A stretch of 64,000 bases of DNA from Amoebidium appalachense (GCA_963693365.1 CAVNZM010000014.1:4774001-4838000), one strand, 5' to 3'. Positions 1 through 11,340 are shown, counted from the first letter of the stretch. The notes: generated by a model from the letters alone, not told the origin. A program made the numbers and translations.

Positions 1-283
1 GGTTGGAAATATGGAGGAGACAACAAAGAGCAACAACAAAACGTCACGAAAGTGGGAAATCCAAAATCAAACAATTTAAGCGTGCAGGCAGAAGACACTT
101 GGACAGAGCCCATCATCAGGGGGGGAGGAGGGGGGGGGGGGAGGTAAACCCACCCCCCAGTGCCTTTAGGCAGGTGACCATGTGACCAATAGTGGCGGTG
201 GTTGGGTCGAGCCACAGGCGGGGGAGGGGGTTGAGATCTTCAAAGTGGCAGGTCTCACGTGAGGCTATGCCTAAGTACAGCCT

Positions 284-357
<74 letters not shown>

Positions 358-395
358 GGGGGGGGAGGGGGGGGGGGAGGGGAAGGGAGAAGGGG

Positions 396-444
<49 letters not shown>

Positions 445-502
445 GGGGGGAGGGGGGGGGGGGGGGGGGGAGGAGGGGGGGGGGAGGGGAAGGGAGAAGG
501 GG

Positions 503-543
<41 letters not shown>

Positions 544-690
544 GGTGTGGGTGTGGGTGTGCGGGGATGGGGTGGGTGGATGGCTGTTTTTTTTTGAGGG
601 GGAGGGGGTGGGGGGGAGAAAGGGGGGGAGGGGGAGGGGGGAGGGAGGGGGAGAGAGGGGGGGGGGGGAGAAGGGGGAGAAAGGGGAAGT
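1..690. repeat. Compound microsatellite: (TG)n and poly-G blocks
   Basis: From about 283 to 690 blocks of (TG)n alternate with G runs and GGGGAAGGGAGAAGG segments; the TG-G-GGAAGG unit occurs three times. Positions 1-282 are mixed sequence without a supportable gene. Confidence 0.85.
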
Positions 691-771
691 GAGCGAGTGA
701 ACGTGCACCATCAGTTATTTCAGAAGGGGATCGAGTGCATTAAAGAGCCTGAGATTCGATCGATTCATGGG

Positions 772-812
<41 letters not shown>

Positions 813-1104
813 GTGCGTGTGTGTGTGTGTGTGTTGGGTGTTCATGGGGAGTTGTTGTTGTTGTTCTAACACAATGATTCCGAGAAGTTGCAGAGCACAC
901 ACCAATAACATGCATCAGGTAGCAAAGCAGAGGCAAATCCGGAGTGGCAGAGGGAGAGGGGGGAGGGGCAAAGGGGGAGGGGGTGGGGTGGGGGAGGGGA
1001 CGGTAAAGGGCTGGTGGGTAGGTGGGTGGGTGGGAAAGTAGGGGGGAAGGAGGATGGAGGGAGGGGGAGGGGGGGAGAGAGAGGGGGGGGAGGTAGTTAT
1101 ATAC

Positions 1105-1257
1105 CTCAGTGCCTGTGCATGTCGATTCAGGCCTACACAGACATCGGCAAGCAGCATGGCAACGTGCACACTGTCTCCGTGCACACGGTGGTGGCACTCA
1201 CACGTGCGCTTGACGAGTTGCAGCAGAGATGTGTGCATGTCGGGACGGATATCCTTG
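1105..1257 (-). CDS. TPR-like exon, downstream gene or read-through exon
   Basis: 153 bases between acceptor GTACAG and donor GTATAT. Encodes DMHTSLLQLVKRTCECHHRV and HGDSVHVAMLLADVCVGLNR HAQAL, like the paired helices of kinesin-light-chain-type TPRs (H-G-x-x-H-x-x-x-A-x-x-L-A-x-V). Its incoming phase fits the donor that overlaps the stop of exon 26. It may equally be an internal exon of the next minus-strand gene, which leaves the window on the left. Confidence 0.5.
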
Positions 1258-1259
1258 CT

Positions 1260-1292
1260 GTACGTGTACGTGTGTGTGTGTGTGGTTTGGGG

Positions 1293-1336
<44 letters not shown>

Positions 1337-1381
1337 GGGAGGGAGAAAAGGCGGGGGGGGGGGGGGGGGGGGGGGGAGGTT

Positions 1382-1451
<70 letters not shown>

Positions 1452-2403
1452 GGGGGCAAAGGGGGGGGGGAAGGGGGAGGCGTGTTTGCATACATATGTA
1501 TGTGTATATGTATAGTGAAGCAAGTTTTGGAAAAGGATGAGAGAAAGTAAGAGGAGTGGATGTTATGTAATTGGTTGAGTTCGGATAACTGGACGTCTCT
1601 AATGTTACGTGGGAGGGTTGGGGGTTTTGACCACAAAACGAGAATTAATTTTAGTTGGAGACGAAATCTCGAAGGCACAGCAATACTACTTGTGTCAAGG
1701 GGAAATCGTCTAAGAAGCCATGCTGACATTATATCATAAAGGGCTTTAACCTCTTCGGGCCGGCACCAATTGATTCAGCCGGCAGCCGGCCAGCTCTAAG
1801 CAGTTTTATACAACTCTATTGCGGCTCAAAATCGATAGAAAAAGTTCAAATAAATTGTAAATATCGACACGTATATGTTTACCTACATACGTTTCTAAGT
1901 TGGCTTGGGGGAAAATATCATTATTTCGTATACTTTTGTATCTGTTTCTGTGCTTCTGAAGTGACCATCTAGGGGAAATTGCCCGTATGAACTGGCCAAC
2001 GAATCTTCATTATTGATCATCACCGTGCCAAAACTTGAAAAAGTAGGCATGGGCACTTTACGCTGCATGCCGTGTATCGACAGAATCTAGACAAATGCAA
2101 GAGATGGTAATGCTTGGTCAAAAGAGTGTGCATGGTGCCTTCCCCCCCCTTCCCCCCCCGTCCCCCCTCCCCCTCCCACTACTTCTCAGCTAATGCTCAT
2201 GCTACGGGTGGGTAGATGTATGGCTTTCTAGTGTTCTTCCTACTCCCCCCCCCCCCCCCCCCCCCCTCCCCCCCCCTCCTCCCCCCCCCCCCCGCCCACC
2301 ACCACCTCCTTTTGTGTGTGTTTGGGCGGGTGTGTTTGTGCATGCCGCGCACGTGTGTGTATTTGTGCGTGTTGTGAGTTACACACGCAGGCACTGTGTG
2401 CGT

Positions 2404-2447
<44 letters not shown>

Positions 2448-2460
2448 CAGGGGAATTCAG
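1260..2460. other. Gene-free stretch between exons at the left end
   Basis: 1265-1480 is poly-G and (TG)n. 1500-2130 is non-repetitive with a GGCCGGC-rich patch near 1757-1792; 2140-2300 is C-rich and 2395-2445 is (TG)n. No coding signal seen. It would be the intergenic region if exon 26 holds the true stop. Confidence 0.5.
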
Positions 2461-2463
2461 TAC

Positions 2464-2535
2464 TCACCAGTCTTTTGCACTGATGCTGATACCCGCCAAA
2501 CGGGCCGCCGTTGCGCTCAATCGTGAGAAGTAGAG
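2464..2535 (-). CDS. INTS8: INTS8-like exon 26 (stop codon)
   Basis: 24 codons with TGA at 2466-2464, acceptor CAAACAG, phase 0 in. Encodes LYFSRLSATAARLAGISISA KDW. The TGA overlaps a consensus donor (TG/GTGAGT), so the transcript could instead splice on in phase to the TPR-like exon at 1257. Confidence 0.5.
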   Translation of the reverse strand, partial: LYFSRLSATAARLAGISISAKDW

Positions 2536-2577
2536 CTGTTTGTGTTTATTCAAATACCCGAGATGAGAAGGAAGGAA

Positions 2578-2619
<42 letters not shown>

Positions 2620-2883
2620 GGGGCAGCTGTGTATGTGTGTATGTGTTCGGATTGGCGGAAGGGTGGGGGAGGAGGAAGGGGGGGGGGGGGGGGGGGGAGG
2701 GAGAAGGGGGAAGAGGGAGAGAGAGAAAGAAAAGAGAAGGGGGAAGAGGGAGAGAGAGAAAGAAAAGAGAGAGGGTTCAGCATACCCTTTTTGTTCACCA
2801 GTGGCATGTTTATGTGTCTTTTCAAAGCTCTGCTCCATCCGATAACCACAACCAACATTCATCAACACATTCAGTGACGGGCT

Positions 2884-2919
<36 letters not shown>

Positions 2920-2988
2920 AACCTCCCCCGACCATTTTTAAAAAATTCCACGGCTCCCTGTTCTTCCCAACATTTATCTTGCGTGATG

Positions 2989-2995
<7 letters not shown>

Positions 2996-3046
<51 letters not shown>
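2996..3046. repeat. 51-base G homopolymer
   Basis: Uninterrupted G (C on the INTS8-like sense strand) between exons 25 and 26. A C run of about 37 lies at 2885-2917, so the strand bias switches within one intron. Confidence 0.9.
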
Positions 3047-3049
<3 letters not shown>

Positions 3050-3261
3050 CGCCTAGACCACCGTCCTGCAAGTCAAGAACCTCCCCCCCCCCCCCCCCCC
3101 CCCCCCCCCTTCCCCCCCTCCCGGTCTAGTGCCTACTCACCCATTCCTACACCCACCCATCAACCTCTCCATCTACCAACCCGCGTGCACATACACACAC
3201 ATTTGGGGGCTGCGGGCCAGGAGGGGGAAGGCCGGGGGGAGGGGGGGGGGGGGGGGGGGGG

Positions 3262-3354
<93 letters not shown>

Positions 3355-3371
3355 AGGGGAGGGGGGGGGGG

Positions 3372-3452
3372 GGGTAGGAGGTTTACAGTGTGTTAAGGAC
3401 GGAAAACACATTGTAATTTTGCAAAGAACACAAAAAAAGTATGCATCATAGA

Positions 3453-3454
<2 letters not shown>
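3372..3454 (+). repeat. Dispersed intron repeat, copy
   Basis: Runs from GGTTTACAGTGTGTTAAG to AAAGTATGCATCATAGACG between G runs. Shares GACGGAAAACAC..GCAAAG..CACA..AGTATGCAT order with the other copies. Antisense to the host gene, starting about 50 bases after the exon 25 donor. Confidence 0.6.
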
Positions 3455-3501
<47 letters not shown>

Positions 3502-3506
3502 AGCAC

Positions 3507-3659
3507 TTTTTGGTCCTCTGCCTCCTCCTTCTTGTCCTCCTTTCCCTCAACGCTCTCGGCCAATGCGATGTTTGCAAGATAGCACAGAGCGGCCAATAGG
3601 GAGAGGAGAAGGTCACGTGACACGATGCAGCCAATCAGCTGCTCCAAAACCCCGGAACC
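3507..3659 (-). CDS. INTS8: INTS8-like exon 25
   Basis: 51 codons, phase 0 at both ends, acceptor CTTGCAG, donor GTGCTT then about 50 C and a dispersed-repeat copy. Encodes GVLEQLIGCIVSRDLLLSLL AALCYLANI and an acidic EGKEDKKEEAED tail. The first part can be aligned with the INTS8 E-E-V-L-Q-L-A-A C-terminal helix. Confidence 0.58.
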
Positions 3660-3697
3660 CTGCAAGGCGATTGGTTCAAAGGGCATCAACGGGGGTA

Positions 3698-3729
<32 letters not shown>

Positions 3730-4162
3730 CCGTAATGACACAATATGGGGAAGATGGCAAGAAGAAAGATGATTTCAGAGAACGGCAAAAATGGGGAAAA
3801 GACTTTTCTTGTCTGGGAGATTGATGGGAGGATATGTTTTGGCTGGGGCCGTCACACGATGTAATATTCTTTAATAAAACATATGTGCACACACACATGC
3901 ACAACAAACACTGCTCGTGCGGACTTGGAAAACGAAAAAGGCCAAAAGAAGCGACGAAGCATACACGTTCGTGTGCGCCTGTCACTGTGTACATGGTGGC
4001 AGGTTGATTGAGTGGGCTGCTAGAATTTGCACACATCCATCCACGCACGCACACATATGCACACACCTGTGCCTGCACTTTTCGTCTGGCAGCACAGCAC
4101 ACCACACACACCACGTGCACGCGCACGTACGTGCACGTGCACACACACACACACACACAGAC

Positions 4163-4290
4163 CTCCACGTGCTGAACCTGTGCATGTGCCGTACCCCCCG
4201 CCTCATCACGTGTCCTCTTTTTTCCCCTCTGGTCCCTCCCCAGGTCCCCGGCAACAAGCTCGCTGAACCGCACCATGGCAGTGTGCACTT
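4163..4290 (-). CDS. INTS8: INTS8-like exon 24
   Basis: 128 bases, phase 1 in and 0 out, acceptor ATCATGCAG, donor GTCTGT then (GT)n. Encodes EVHTAMVRFSELVAGDLGRD followed by a Lys/Arg-rich segment. Upstream intron carries three further copies of its acceptor region (4373-4600). Confidence 0.6.
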
Positions 4291-4372
4291 CTGCATGATA
4301 CAAAACCAATCAGATCAACGGTTGTGTGACAGTGAACCAATACTAACAACATCTGAATGATAGCAAACCAAT

Positions 4373-4600
4373 CAAAAAAATCTCTGCATGATAAAGAGCC
4401 TATCAGATCAATGGTTGCTTGGCAGTGAATTACCAAAAACGACATTTGAAAAATTGGCCAACCAATCAAAATCATCTCTGCATGGGAATGTACCAATGAG
4501 ATCAACCATCTCATGAGAGTGAACCAATAAGAACAAAGTCTGAATGATAGTAAGCTAATCAAAACAATCTCTGCGTCAAAATGAACCCAATAAGAATATT
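4373..4600 (-). repeat. Tandem acceptor-region repeats upstream of exon 24
   Basis: On the minus strand, units of about 90-100 bp each carry TGAT..GATTGG and end CATGCAG or GACGCAG, like the real acceptor of exon 24 (4291-4320). Copies of the splice-site end lie near 4380, 4470 and 4568. The plus strand shows the same units as repeated CCAATCA motifs. Confidence 0.7.
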
Positions 4601-4746
4601 GCGTAAGAGCACTAGTCGGGCGTGTTGCCCAAAGGGCCTGCAGCGTAAAATTTAGTTAATTAATGATTAACTTTCAACTGTAGTAGTAACCTCCCCCACC
4701 TCCCCCCTCTATTGCCCCCTCCCCCCCCCCCCCCCCCCTCCCCCTC

Positions 4747-4790
<44 letters not shown>

Positions 4791-4800
4791 ACACACACAC

Positions 4801-4872
4801 CTTGCTTGGGGGCGTCCACCATGTTGATAAATGCCATCTGGTACAGCATCTGGTGCGCACCCTCGGCAAAGT
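4801..4872 (-). CDS. INTS8: INTS8-like exon 23
   Basis: 72 bases, phase 1 in and 1 out, acceptor CTGTACAG. Encodes DFAEGAHQMLYQMAFINMVD, like D-A-M-D-S-Y-Y-D-Y-I-W-D. The donor opens straight into (GT)n and then a long G run, one of the few introns with G rather than C on the sense strand. Confidence 0.68.
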
Positions 4873-5092
4873 CTGTACAGACAAGAGTTTTGGTTGGTCA
4901 GATCACAAAGACACACACAAAAAAAACCGTTTTGGTTCAGTTGGTTTTGCTGGTCGGATCATAAAAATGTTGGAAAAACATCCTGCGGGCAAGCAGGCAG
5001 GCAGGGAGGGTGGGAAGGGGGGGGGGGGGGGGGGAACAACCAAAACGGCACTAACATAGTAGACCGTGGCAGGCACACACACGGAGCCGTGT

Positions 5093-5152
<60 letters not shown>

Positions 5153-5559
5153 TGTGCGTGCGTGTGTGTATGTGTGCGCGTGTGGGTGTCTGTGTGTCTG
5201 GTTGTCTGTGTGTGTGGCGGGGGTAGGGGAGGGGAAGGGAGGCAAAAACGAAATGCACTACACAACGTAACGTACAAAGCTTTGGCTAAATCAACATGCT
5301 GTTATGAATAGACTGCATCTGAAACCTTGAGACTAAGTACCCAACAACATTGTTAGATTGTGCTCATCTCAAAAGAGGGTTTCAAAGTTATCCGGGTGTG
5401 GAGGGAGGGGGGGAAAGCAAGGAGGGGAGGGGGAGGGGGGGGGGGGGGAGGGCGGGGAAAACAGAGAGGCATGGAGAAAGCCAAAAAGAGCGAGAGAGGG
5501 GGAGAGGGGGGGGGGGGGGGGGGGGCATTTTTGTTTTATCATGAATATTATTTTTTTCC

Positions 5560-5591
<32 letters not shown>

Positions 5592-5614
5592 GGACGTGAG
5601 GCAGGGGGATTTAC

Positions 5615-5717
5615 CCTTTGGCCATGAGGGAGGGAATGGCCACCGTGTGACGTAAGCATGGAAGCCGAGACTGAGAAGAAGACAGAGCACCTGGATGCCT
5701 GTGCGCGCTACAAACTC
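5615..5717 (-). CDS. INTS8: INTS8-like exon 22
   Basis: 103 bases, phase 0 in and 1 out, acceptor (CA)nCAG, donor GTAAAT then poly-C. Encodes EFVARTGIQVLCLLLSLGFH AYV, matching C-H-T-Q-V-A-I-L-C-Q-F-L-R-E of INTS8. Confidence 0.7.
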
Positions 5718-5848
5718 CTGTGTGTGTGTGTGTGTGTGGGTGGGTGGGTGGGTGGGTGGGGGTGGGGTGGGGGGGGGGGGGGGGGTTTAGTACATGCGTG
5801 TTGTGTGTGTCATTGTTTGTGTATGTGTTTGTGTGTGTTTGTGTGTTT

Positions 5849-5929
<81 letters not shown>

Positions 5930-6336
5930 CATAAGTGTGCGTGTGCGCGCGCAAGCATGTGCGAGCGTGCGCGCACGTGTGTTTGTGTACATGTGTGCCT
6001 GCGCGAGCGTGTGAACCCGTTTGTGCTTCGTTTTACATCCCTGTATTCCTGCACCTAGCATGAACACGTAAATCCACGTGCATGCATATGCTTGGTGTTT
6101 CTGTTTTTTTTTAAGGATCGACGTGTGGGTGTGCTCTACACGCACACAAAACAAACAAAACAAAAACAAAAAAAAAGAAGGAAAAGGAAAAGTAAAAAGG
6201 CAAAAGACAAAAGGAAGAAAGGCCCCGGGGGGGGGGGGGGGGGGGCTCCAACTTTGAAAAAACCGAAACCCGTTTATGAGAAGGCGGGGAAATGTTCAAA
6301 AAGAAATCTGGGAGGAGAGAAAAAGGGAAATCCTAG

Positions 6337-6385
<49 letters not shown>

Positions 6386-6397
6386 AGCTCGACGGAC

Positions 6398-6490
6398 CTT
6401 TGTGTGCAGGTCGAAGCCATCGACGACGATGCTGTGGCAGGGGGGTCTGGATGAGGTGCCGTTCCACGTATCTGTGACGTGGGCAAGCAT
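6398..6490 (-). CDS. INTS8: INTS8-like exon 21
   Basis: 31 codons, phase 0 at both ends, acceptor GTGCACAG, donor GTCCGT. Encodes MLAHVTDTWNGTSSRPPCHS and IVVDGFDLHTK. No clear family match; symmetrical phase means it could be skipped. Confidence 0.45.
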
Positions 6491-6913
6491 CTGTGCACAC
6501 ACACAGAGAGAGAGACATACATTTAGTAATGACTCAGCATACAGCTTGGAGGGGGGGGGGTGGGTGGGGGGGGGGGGGGGGAGAAGTCCTATGTTGTATG
6601 TATAGAGCCTGGGATGGGGGGGGAGGGGGCCAGCAATGGGGCACAGAGAGGTTTAGGACAGGACGGAAGGTAAAGGGAAGGGTGGGCCTGCCAGGGGGGG
6701 TAGGCGGGCGAGGGGAAGGAGGGAAGGGGAAGGGGGGAAAATCGGTGAGGGGGGAGTGGGGGGGGGGGGAGTGGGGGGGAGGGGGAGGGGCGATTCTCAC
6801 ATACCGGGAGGGGGGAGGAAAGGGAGGAAGGGGGGGGGGGCGTAGAGGGGAGGGAGAGGGAGGAGCGGAGAGGGGGGGGGGGGGGAGGGAGGGGGAGGGA
6901 TATTCTCAAATAC

Positions 6914-7206
6914 CGGGTCTTTCGTGTCCGCACGGAAGAATTTCGGGTTTTGGGCCATTTGGGCGGCGACGGCATCCAACCCGACAAGCAAAAGCTCACA
7001 CTCCAACACAGACAGAAGCTCACGCATGCGCACACACCCCTGTTCGTGTTTGTGCTTGTGCGCGTTTCCTCCCCCTCCCCCTCCCCCTCCCCCTGCCTGG
7101 GATGCCTGCGCGTTTGCTTGGGAGGTGAAGTCTGAAACGAGGTTCCGTGCGCGTTGGAGAAGGAGGAGGGCAGAGGCATATTCTCTGCGTGTCCACAGGA
7201 GTTTTC
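6914..7206 (-). CDS. INTS8: INTS8-like exon 20 (C-terminal helices, poly-Gly insert)
   Basis: 293 bases, phase 1 in and 0 out, acceptor CACACACAG, donor GTATTT then C-rich. Encodes LLWTRREYASALLLLQRARN LVSDF, a TPR-like pair matching Q-Y-S-A-A-L-H-Y-Y-L-Q-A-G. An in-frame run of nine Gly (repeat of GGGGGA) and a His/Lys patch follow, then RMRELLSVLECELLLVGLDA. The Gly tract may be a small in-frame intron rather than protein. Confidence 0.68.
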
Positions 7207-7412
7207 CTGTGTGTGGGAGAGGGGTGAGTGGGTAAGTGTGTGTGCATGGACTGGCGGGAGGGGTCGGGGGGGGGGGGGGGGGGGGGGGGGAGTTTGAAGG
7301 TTGATGGACTCAAATGAAAAAGACCTGGAAAGGGCGCAATAAAAGGGCGAGGGCAGAAGCCGGGGGCGGGGGGGGGGGGGGGGGGGGGGGGCTCTATTCA
7401 AAAGGCGTTGAC

Positions 7413-7442
7413 CAGAGCTCCAGGGCAAGATATGTGGTGTGG
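7413..7442 (-). CDS. INTS8: INTS8-like exon 19 (30-nt microexon)
   Basis: 30 bases, phase 1 in and 1 out, acceptor CACACACAG, donor GTCAAC. Encodes TPHILPWSS, where INTS8 has N-P-N-N-H-S-W. Skipping it also keeps frame (18 to 20), so it could be a cassette exon. Confidence 0.45.
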
Positions 7443-7569
7443 CTGTGTGTGCTGGTCTCCTGCGTGGGCATGGATGTGTGTGTGTGTGCATGGGCCATGC
7501 TTGTATGTAAGCGGACAATCGCATTTGCATTCTAGTGGAGGTGTGTGTGTGTGTGGGGGGGGGCTGGGG

Positions 7570-7690
7570 GGTAGCATGCGTCACAGTAGCACAACGTACA
7601 CGCATAACTGACACCAAAATGCAGATGCTGCAAAGCACAGACAAAAAGCATGCATTATAAATGGAACCCATCCTTAGGAGGGGGCCGAGT
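7570..7690 (+). repeat. Dispersed intron repeat, copy
   Basis: Reads GCATGCGTCACAG..GCAACGTACACGC..GATGCTGCAAAGCACAGAC..GCATGCATTATAA..CCCATCCTTAGG with G runs outside. Lies in the intron after exon 18, antisense. Confidence 0.65.
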
Positions 7691-7734
7691 TGGGGGAAGG
7701 GGGGGGGGGGGGGGGGGGGGGAAGGGTGGGATAC

Positions 7735-7802
7735 CCTTTCTTAGACTGAGCCGGGCTTCGGCCAACAGCGTTTCATCCACCGTCGGTAGCCATAAACTGA
7801 CC
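7735..7802 (-). CDS. INTS8: INTS8-like exon 18
   Basis: 68 bases, phase 2 in and 1 out, acceptor TTGCCCAG, donor GTATCC then poly-C. Encodes VSLWLPTVDETLLAEARLSL, matching I-S-I-W-P-S-S-I followed by a helix in INTS8. A dispersed-repeat copy follows in the intron. Confidence 0.7.
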
Positions 7803-7864
7803 CTGGGCAATGATTGGTCAGAAATCATGTGATGTGATGGGGAGAGGGGATATGTGATGTCTGT

Positions 7865-8145
<281 letters not shown>

Positions 8146-8253
8146 GTTCCGCCCCAGGGGGGGGAAGGGGAACTGGGGGGGGGGGGGGGGGAGGATGGGA
8201 CTGTGGTGGGGAGGGGGGGGAAGGGGGGGGGAGACGGGGGATTGTGGCAGTAC

Positions 8254-8325
8254 CTATCCAGCATGCTGATAGATGTGGGTGATCCCTTTAGTTGCTGTGT
8301 GTGTATGGGAGCATCCCGTGTGGAA
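8254..8325 (-). CDS. INTS8: INTS8-like exon 17
   Basis: 72 bases, phase 2 in and 2 out, acceptor CCCCCCACAG, donor GTACTG. Encodes [20 protein letters not shown], resembling the S-L-I-K-Q-R-E-S-T-L-G-I-M block. Confidence 0.55.
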   Translation of the reverse strand, partial: FHTGCSHTHTATKGITHIYQHAG

Positions 8326-8488
8326 CTGTGGGGGGAAGATTTTTTCAATATTCAAATGCTATGAGATATATGTGGGCCCCACATGGGGCACCTAAACACT
8401 TGTGGGTGAAACACAATGTCAGGGACATTTCTATATAGAAATCACGGGGAGACAAGGGGGAAGGCGTAAAAACAATAATTTTGGGAAT

Positions 8489-8745
8489 TCATGCGAATAG
8501 CCGAGACGGGAGAGGGGAAATGGTTATGGTCGACCCCCCCAAAAAAGCACACCAAGGTCTTCTTTCCGATTCTGCTTGCACATATTTCCGCACAGACATC
8601 CATTCGCAGTCTTCAGCTTTAAAATGACTTACGATTATAATTGTGTTTGATCTCATACCAAAGGATTGTTCGATCCCATATGCGCAAGCTTTCGCATAAA
8701 CATACATTCCCGGTTTGAAATCCTTGTGCTGCTGCTCTCCCAACG
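8489..8745 (-). other. Unassigned non-repetitive open frame in an INTS8-like intron
   Basis: About 85 codons free of simple repeat, including [20 protein letters not shown], with a perfect donor GTAAGT at about 8638. Its phase fits neither exon 16 nor exon 17, so it is not in the chain. It could be an alternative exon or a relic. The frame runs to TAA-side stop near 8489. Confidence 0.25.
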
Positions 8746-8769
8746 CACGCATGCACGGACCGCACGGCA

Positions 8770-8771
8770 AG

Positions 8772-8820
<49 letters not shown>

Positions 8821-8827
8821 ACACCCA

Positions 8828-8894
<67 letters not shown>

Positions 8895-9043
8895 TCCCCA
8901 CCTCTGATGTCTCGTGGGTGTGCCCTCCACGGTAGGTGTATTGGATGGGAGGGGTACGGCCTGGGAGGCTTGGGTGGCCTGAGACAGGGACGAAGATATC
9001 TGCGTGTGGTCGTGTACGTGTAGCAGCCTGCGTGCGTGCGTGC

Positions 9044-9096
<53 letters not shown>

Positions 9097-9103
9097 GGGG
9101 GGG

Positions 9104-9140
<37 letters not shown>
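8770..9140. repeat. (CA)n then (TG)n blocks facing each other
   Basis: (CA)n with CCCACA interruptions at 8773-8893, mixed sequence 8894-9045, then (TG)n at 9046-9136 interrupted by a G run. The pair can in principle fold as a large hairpin. Confidence 0.8.
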
Positions 9141-9142
<2 letters not shown>

Positions 9143-9587
9143 CGCATGCGTGTGTGTGCGTGTGTGTCGGTTTATGTGTTCGTCCAGAACGCTGTATGTG
9201 TACATGTGTATAGGCGGTGGGAAGGGGTGGGACTGGGTGGAAAAGGGTAACACTACCGGTCTAGGTGTTTTGTTACGCACAAGCCCCAACAAGGAGGGGT
9301 GGGGGAATGTGTGACTGGATGGATGCGGGAAGGGGGAGGGGGGGGGGGGGGTTTGAGGGGGATCCACGTTAGCCTCTGCACATTTGGTTGAAAGAAGAGA
9401 TTGGGCAAATCTTCGAAGAACTGAACAGGAAGTTGGACTCTTCAATCATCGGGGAGGTTACCATGCTTTTACCACCAAAGAACCGGTTCGGACTCCCCTA
9501 TCCTTCCTTGTTGTGTGCGGGGGGGGGGGATAGGTCGGTGGGTTTTTTTTTTCTTTTTTTTTTTTTTCTTTGGGGGGGGGGGGAGGG

Positions 9588-9690
9588 TTAAATGTGTTAC
9601 AGAGTAAGAAGTACACATCCATGACGGGCAACACAACGCAATTGTACAAACAGGAGCACACACAACGAGGATCCATCATTGGGGGGGGGA
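9588..9690 (+). repeat. Dispersed intron repeat, copy
   Basis: TTAAATGTGTTACAGAGTAAG, then AAGTACACATCCATGACGGG and ..GGATCCATCATTGGGG. Starts within about 15 bases of the exon 16 donor; antisense to the gene. Confidence 0.7.
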
Positions 9691-9695
9691 TATAC

Positions 9696-9786
9696 CTCCT
9701 AGCCGTGAGATATGCGGCCATTTCGGAACCTACACCGTCCACACTGGTTGGTGCAGCCAGATCGCTGGTGGTGGGCACGGCCCCCG
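9696..9786 (-). CDS. INTS8: INTS8-like exon 16
   Basis: 91 bases, phase 1 in and 2 out, acceptor TACCACAG, donor GTATAT then poly-C and a dispersed-repeat copy. Encodes TSDLAAPTSVDGVGSEMAAY LTARR, matching the S-D-L-I-x-R-V-R-G-Y-L-E-M-R region. Confidence 0.6.
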
Positions 9787-10050
9787 CTGTGGTACAAAAA
9801 CCGGCATAAAAATTAAAATTCACATGAAGATTCACATGAAAATTCACATGAACATTAGCATGATATCTCCACTTAGCAGATAACTTTTGTATCTATATAA
9901 CACAGCTCTGTCAATATCTCCACTTCACCCCCCTCTCCCCCTCCTCCCTCCCCCCCCCCTCCTCCCTCCCCCCCCCCCCCCCCCCCGGCCCCCGCCCCCG
10001 CCCCCACACTCACACACCCCCAAAATGCACAGAAACCCGTTCAACACTTT

Positions 10051-10082
<32 letters not shown>

Positions 10083-10343
10083 TGCCCCCCTTGAACAAAT
10101 TGAGCTTTTTGACCCTGCTCCTCCCTTAGCTTGTTTGCCCATTTCGGTGATAACGGGATAGGGGAGCAGGGGGACGGAGGAGGCATAGGAGGGTGGGTGG
10201 GGGGGGGGGGGGGGGGAAGAGGGAGGAGGGGGGAGGGGGGTTAAGGTTGGGATTCTTTTTTTTTCTTCCCCCCCCCCCCCCCCCCCCCCCCCCCTTCCTT
10301 CTTCCTTTTTTTCTTTTCTTTCACTTCTTCTTCTTCATCTTTT

Positions 10344-10400
<57 letters not shown>

Positions 10401-10407
10401 GGGTTAC

Positions 10408-10483
10408 AGTGATGGTGTGTGACTGAAAGCAACTCTTGAAGGTGTGGTAGATCAAAAAGGCCATTGTTGTGATCACTGAGAAC
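10408..10483 (-). CDS. INTS8: INTS8-like exon 15
   Basis: 76 bases, phase 0 in and 1 out, poly-C acceptor CCCAG, donor GTAACC then poly-C. Encodes SDHNNGLFDLPHLQELLSVT. Phases fit exons 14 and 16, but about 130 residues present in animal INTS8 around here have no counterpart in the window. Confidence 0.5.
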
Positions 10484-10489
10484 CTGGGG

Positions 10490-10531
<42 letters not shown>

Positions 10532-10683
10532 GAGAGAGAGAGAGAGAAAGAAGAAGGAGGGCAAGATTGGGGGAAGGGGAATGGGGGAAAGGGCCGGGGG
10601 GGGGGGGGGGGGGGGGGGGGGGGTGGGGGGGGGAGAGGGGAGGGAGGGAGGGGTAGGAAAGGAGGGGGTGGGGGTGGGGTCCC

Positions 10684-10715
<32 letters not shown>

Positions 10716-11301
10716 AAAGAGATACATGTAGATGGACGCGAACACCATGACCTACACACAGCCAGAACCCAAGAGGAGACACGTCACCACCATAATCGAG
10801 CATCCCTTAAAGACTAGAACCGTAGGAAAAAATAACCTTTCTCCCGCCTTTCCCCACATCACCCCCCCCCCCCCCCGTGCGCGCCCCATCCCCTACCCAA
10901 CCCTCCTCCCTTCCACCCCTTCCCTTCCCCCTCCCTTTCCCGCGGAAATCTCTACCCCTAAACCACCCTTCTTGACTTTTCCTCGGCTCGTAGGCTCAAT
11001 ACATCCTACCCCCCCCCCCCCCCCCTCCCCCCCAAACTCCAATCCCCCCTCCCCCCCCCCCCCCCCCTCCCCTCCCCCCTCCCCCCCCCCTCCCCCCCCC
11101 CCCCCCCCCCCCCGCCCCCTGCAGGCTCAACCATTTCTACCTTCTTTCCCCTCTTTCATCTCCACCCTGCCCTCCTCCTACCCCCTCCCCTCCTTCCCAG
11201 TCCCCCAACCCCATTTCTCCCCCTCGCCTCCCCCCCCCCCCCCCCCCCCCCCCCCGGGGCTCCCCCCCCAAACACACACGCACACACACACGCGCGCACA
11301 T

Positions 11302-11340
<39 letters not shown>

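Noticed and set aside
192-711. Long open frames of Val-Cys, Gly, Thr-His or Pro
   Set aside because: They are translations of (TG)n, poly-G or poly-C on either strand. The same holds for most long frames in the window (for example 14482-15291 and 42489-43719).
10733-10760. Possible 26-nt microexon on minus (HGVRVHLH)
   Set aside because: Needs exon 14 to be read in another phase; exon 14 to exon 15 fits without it.
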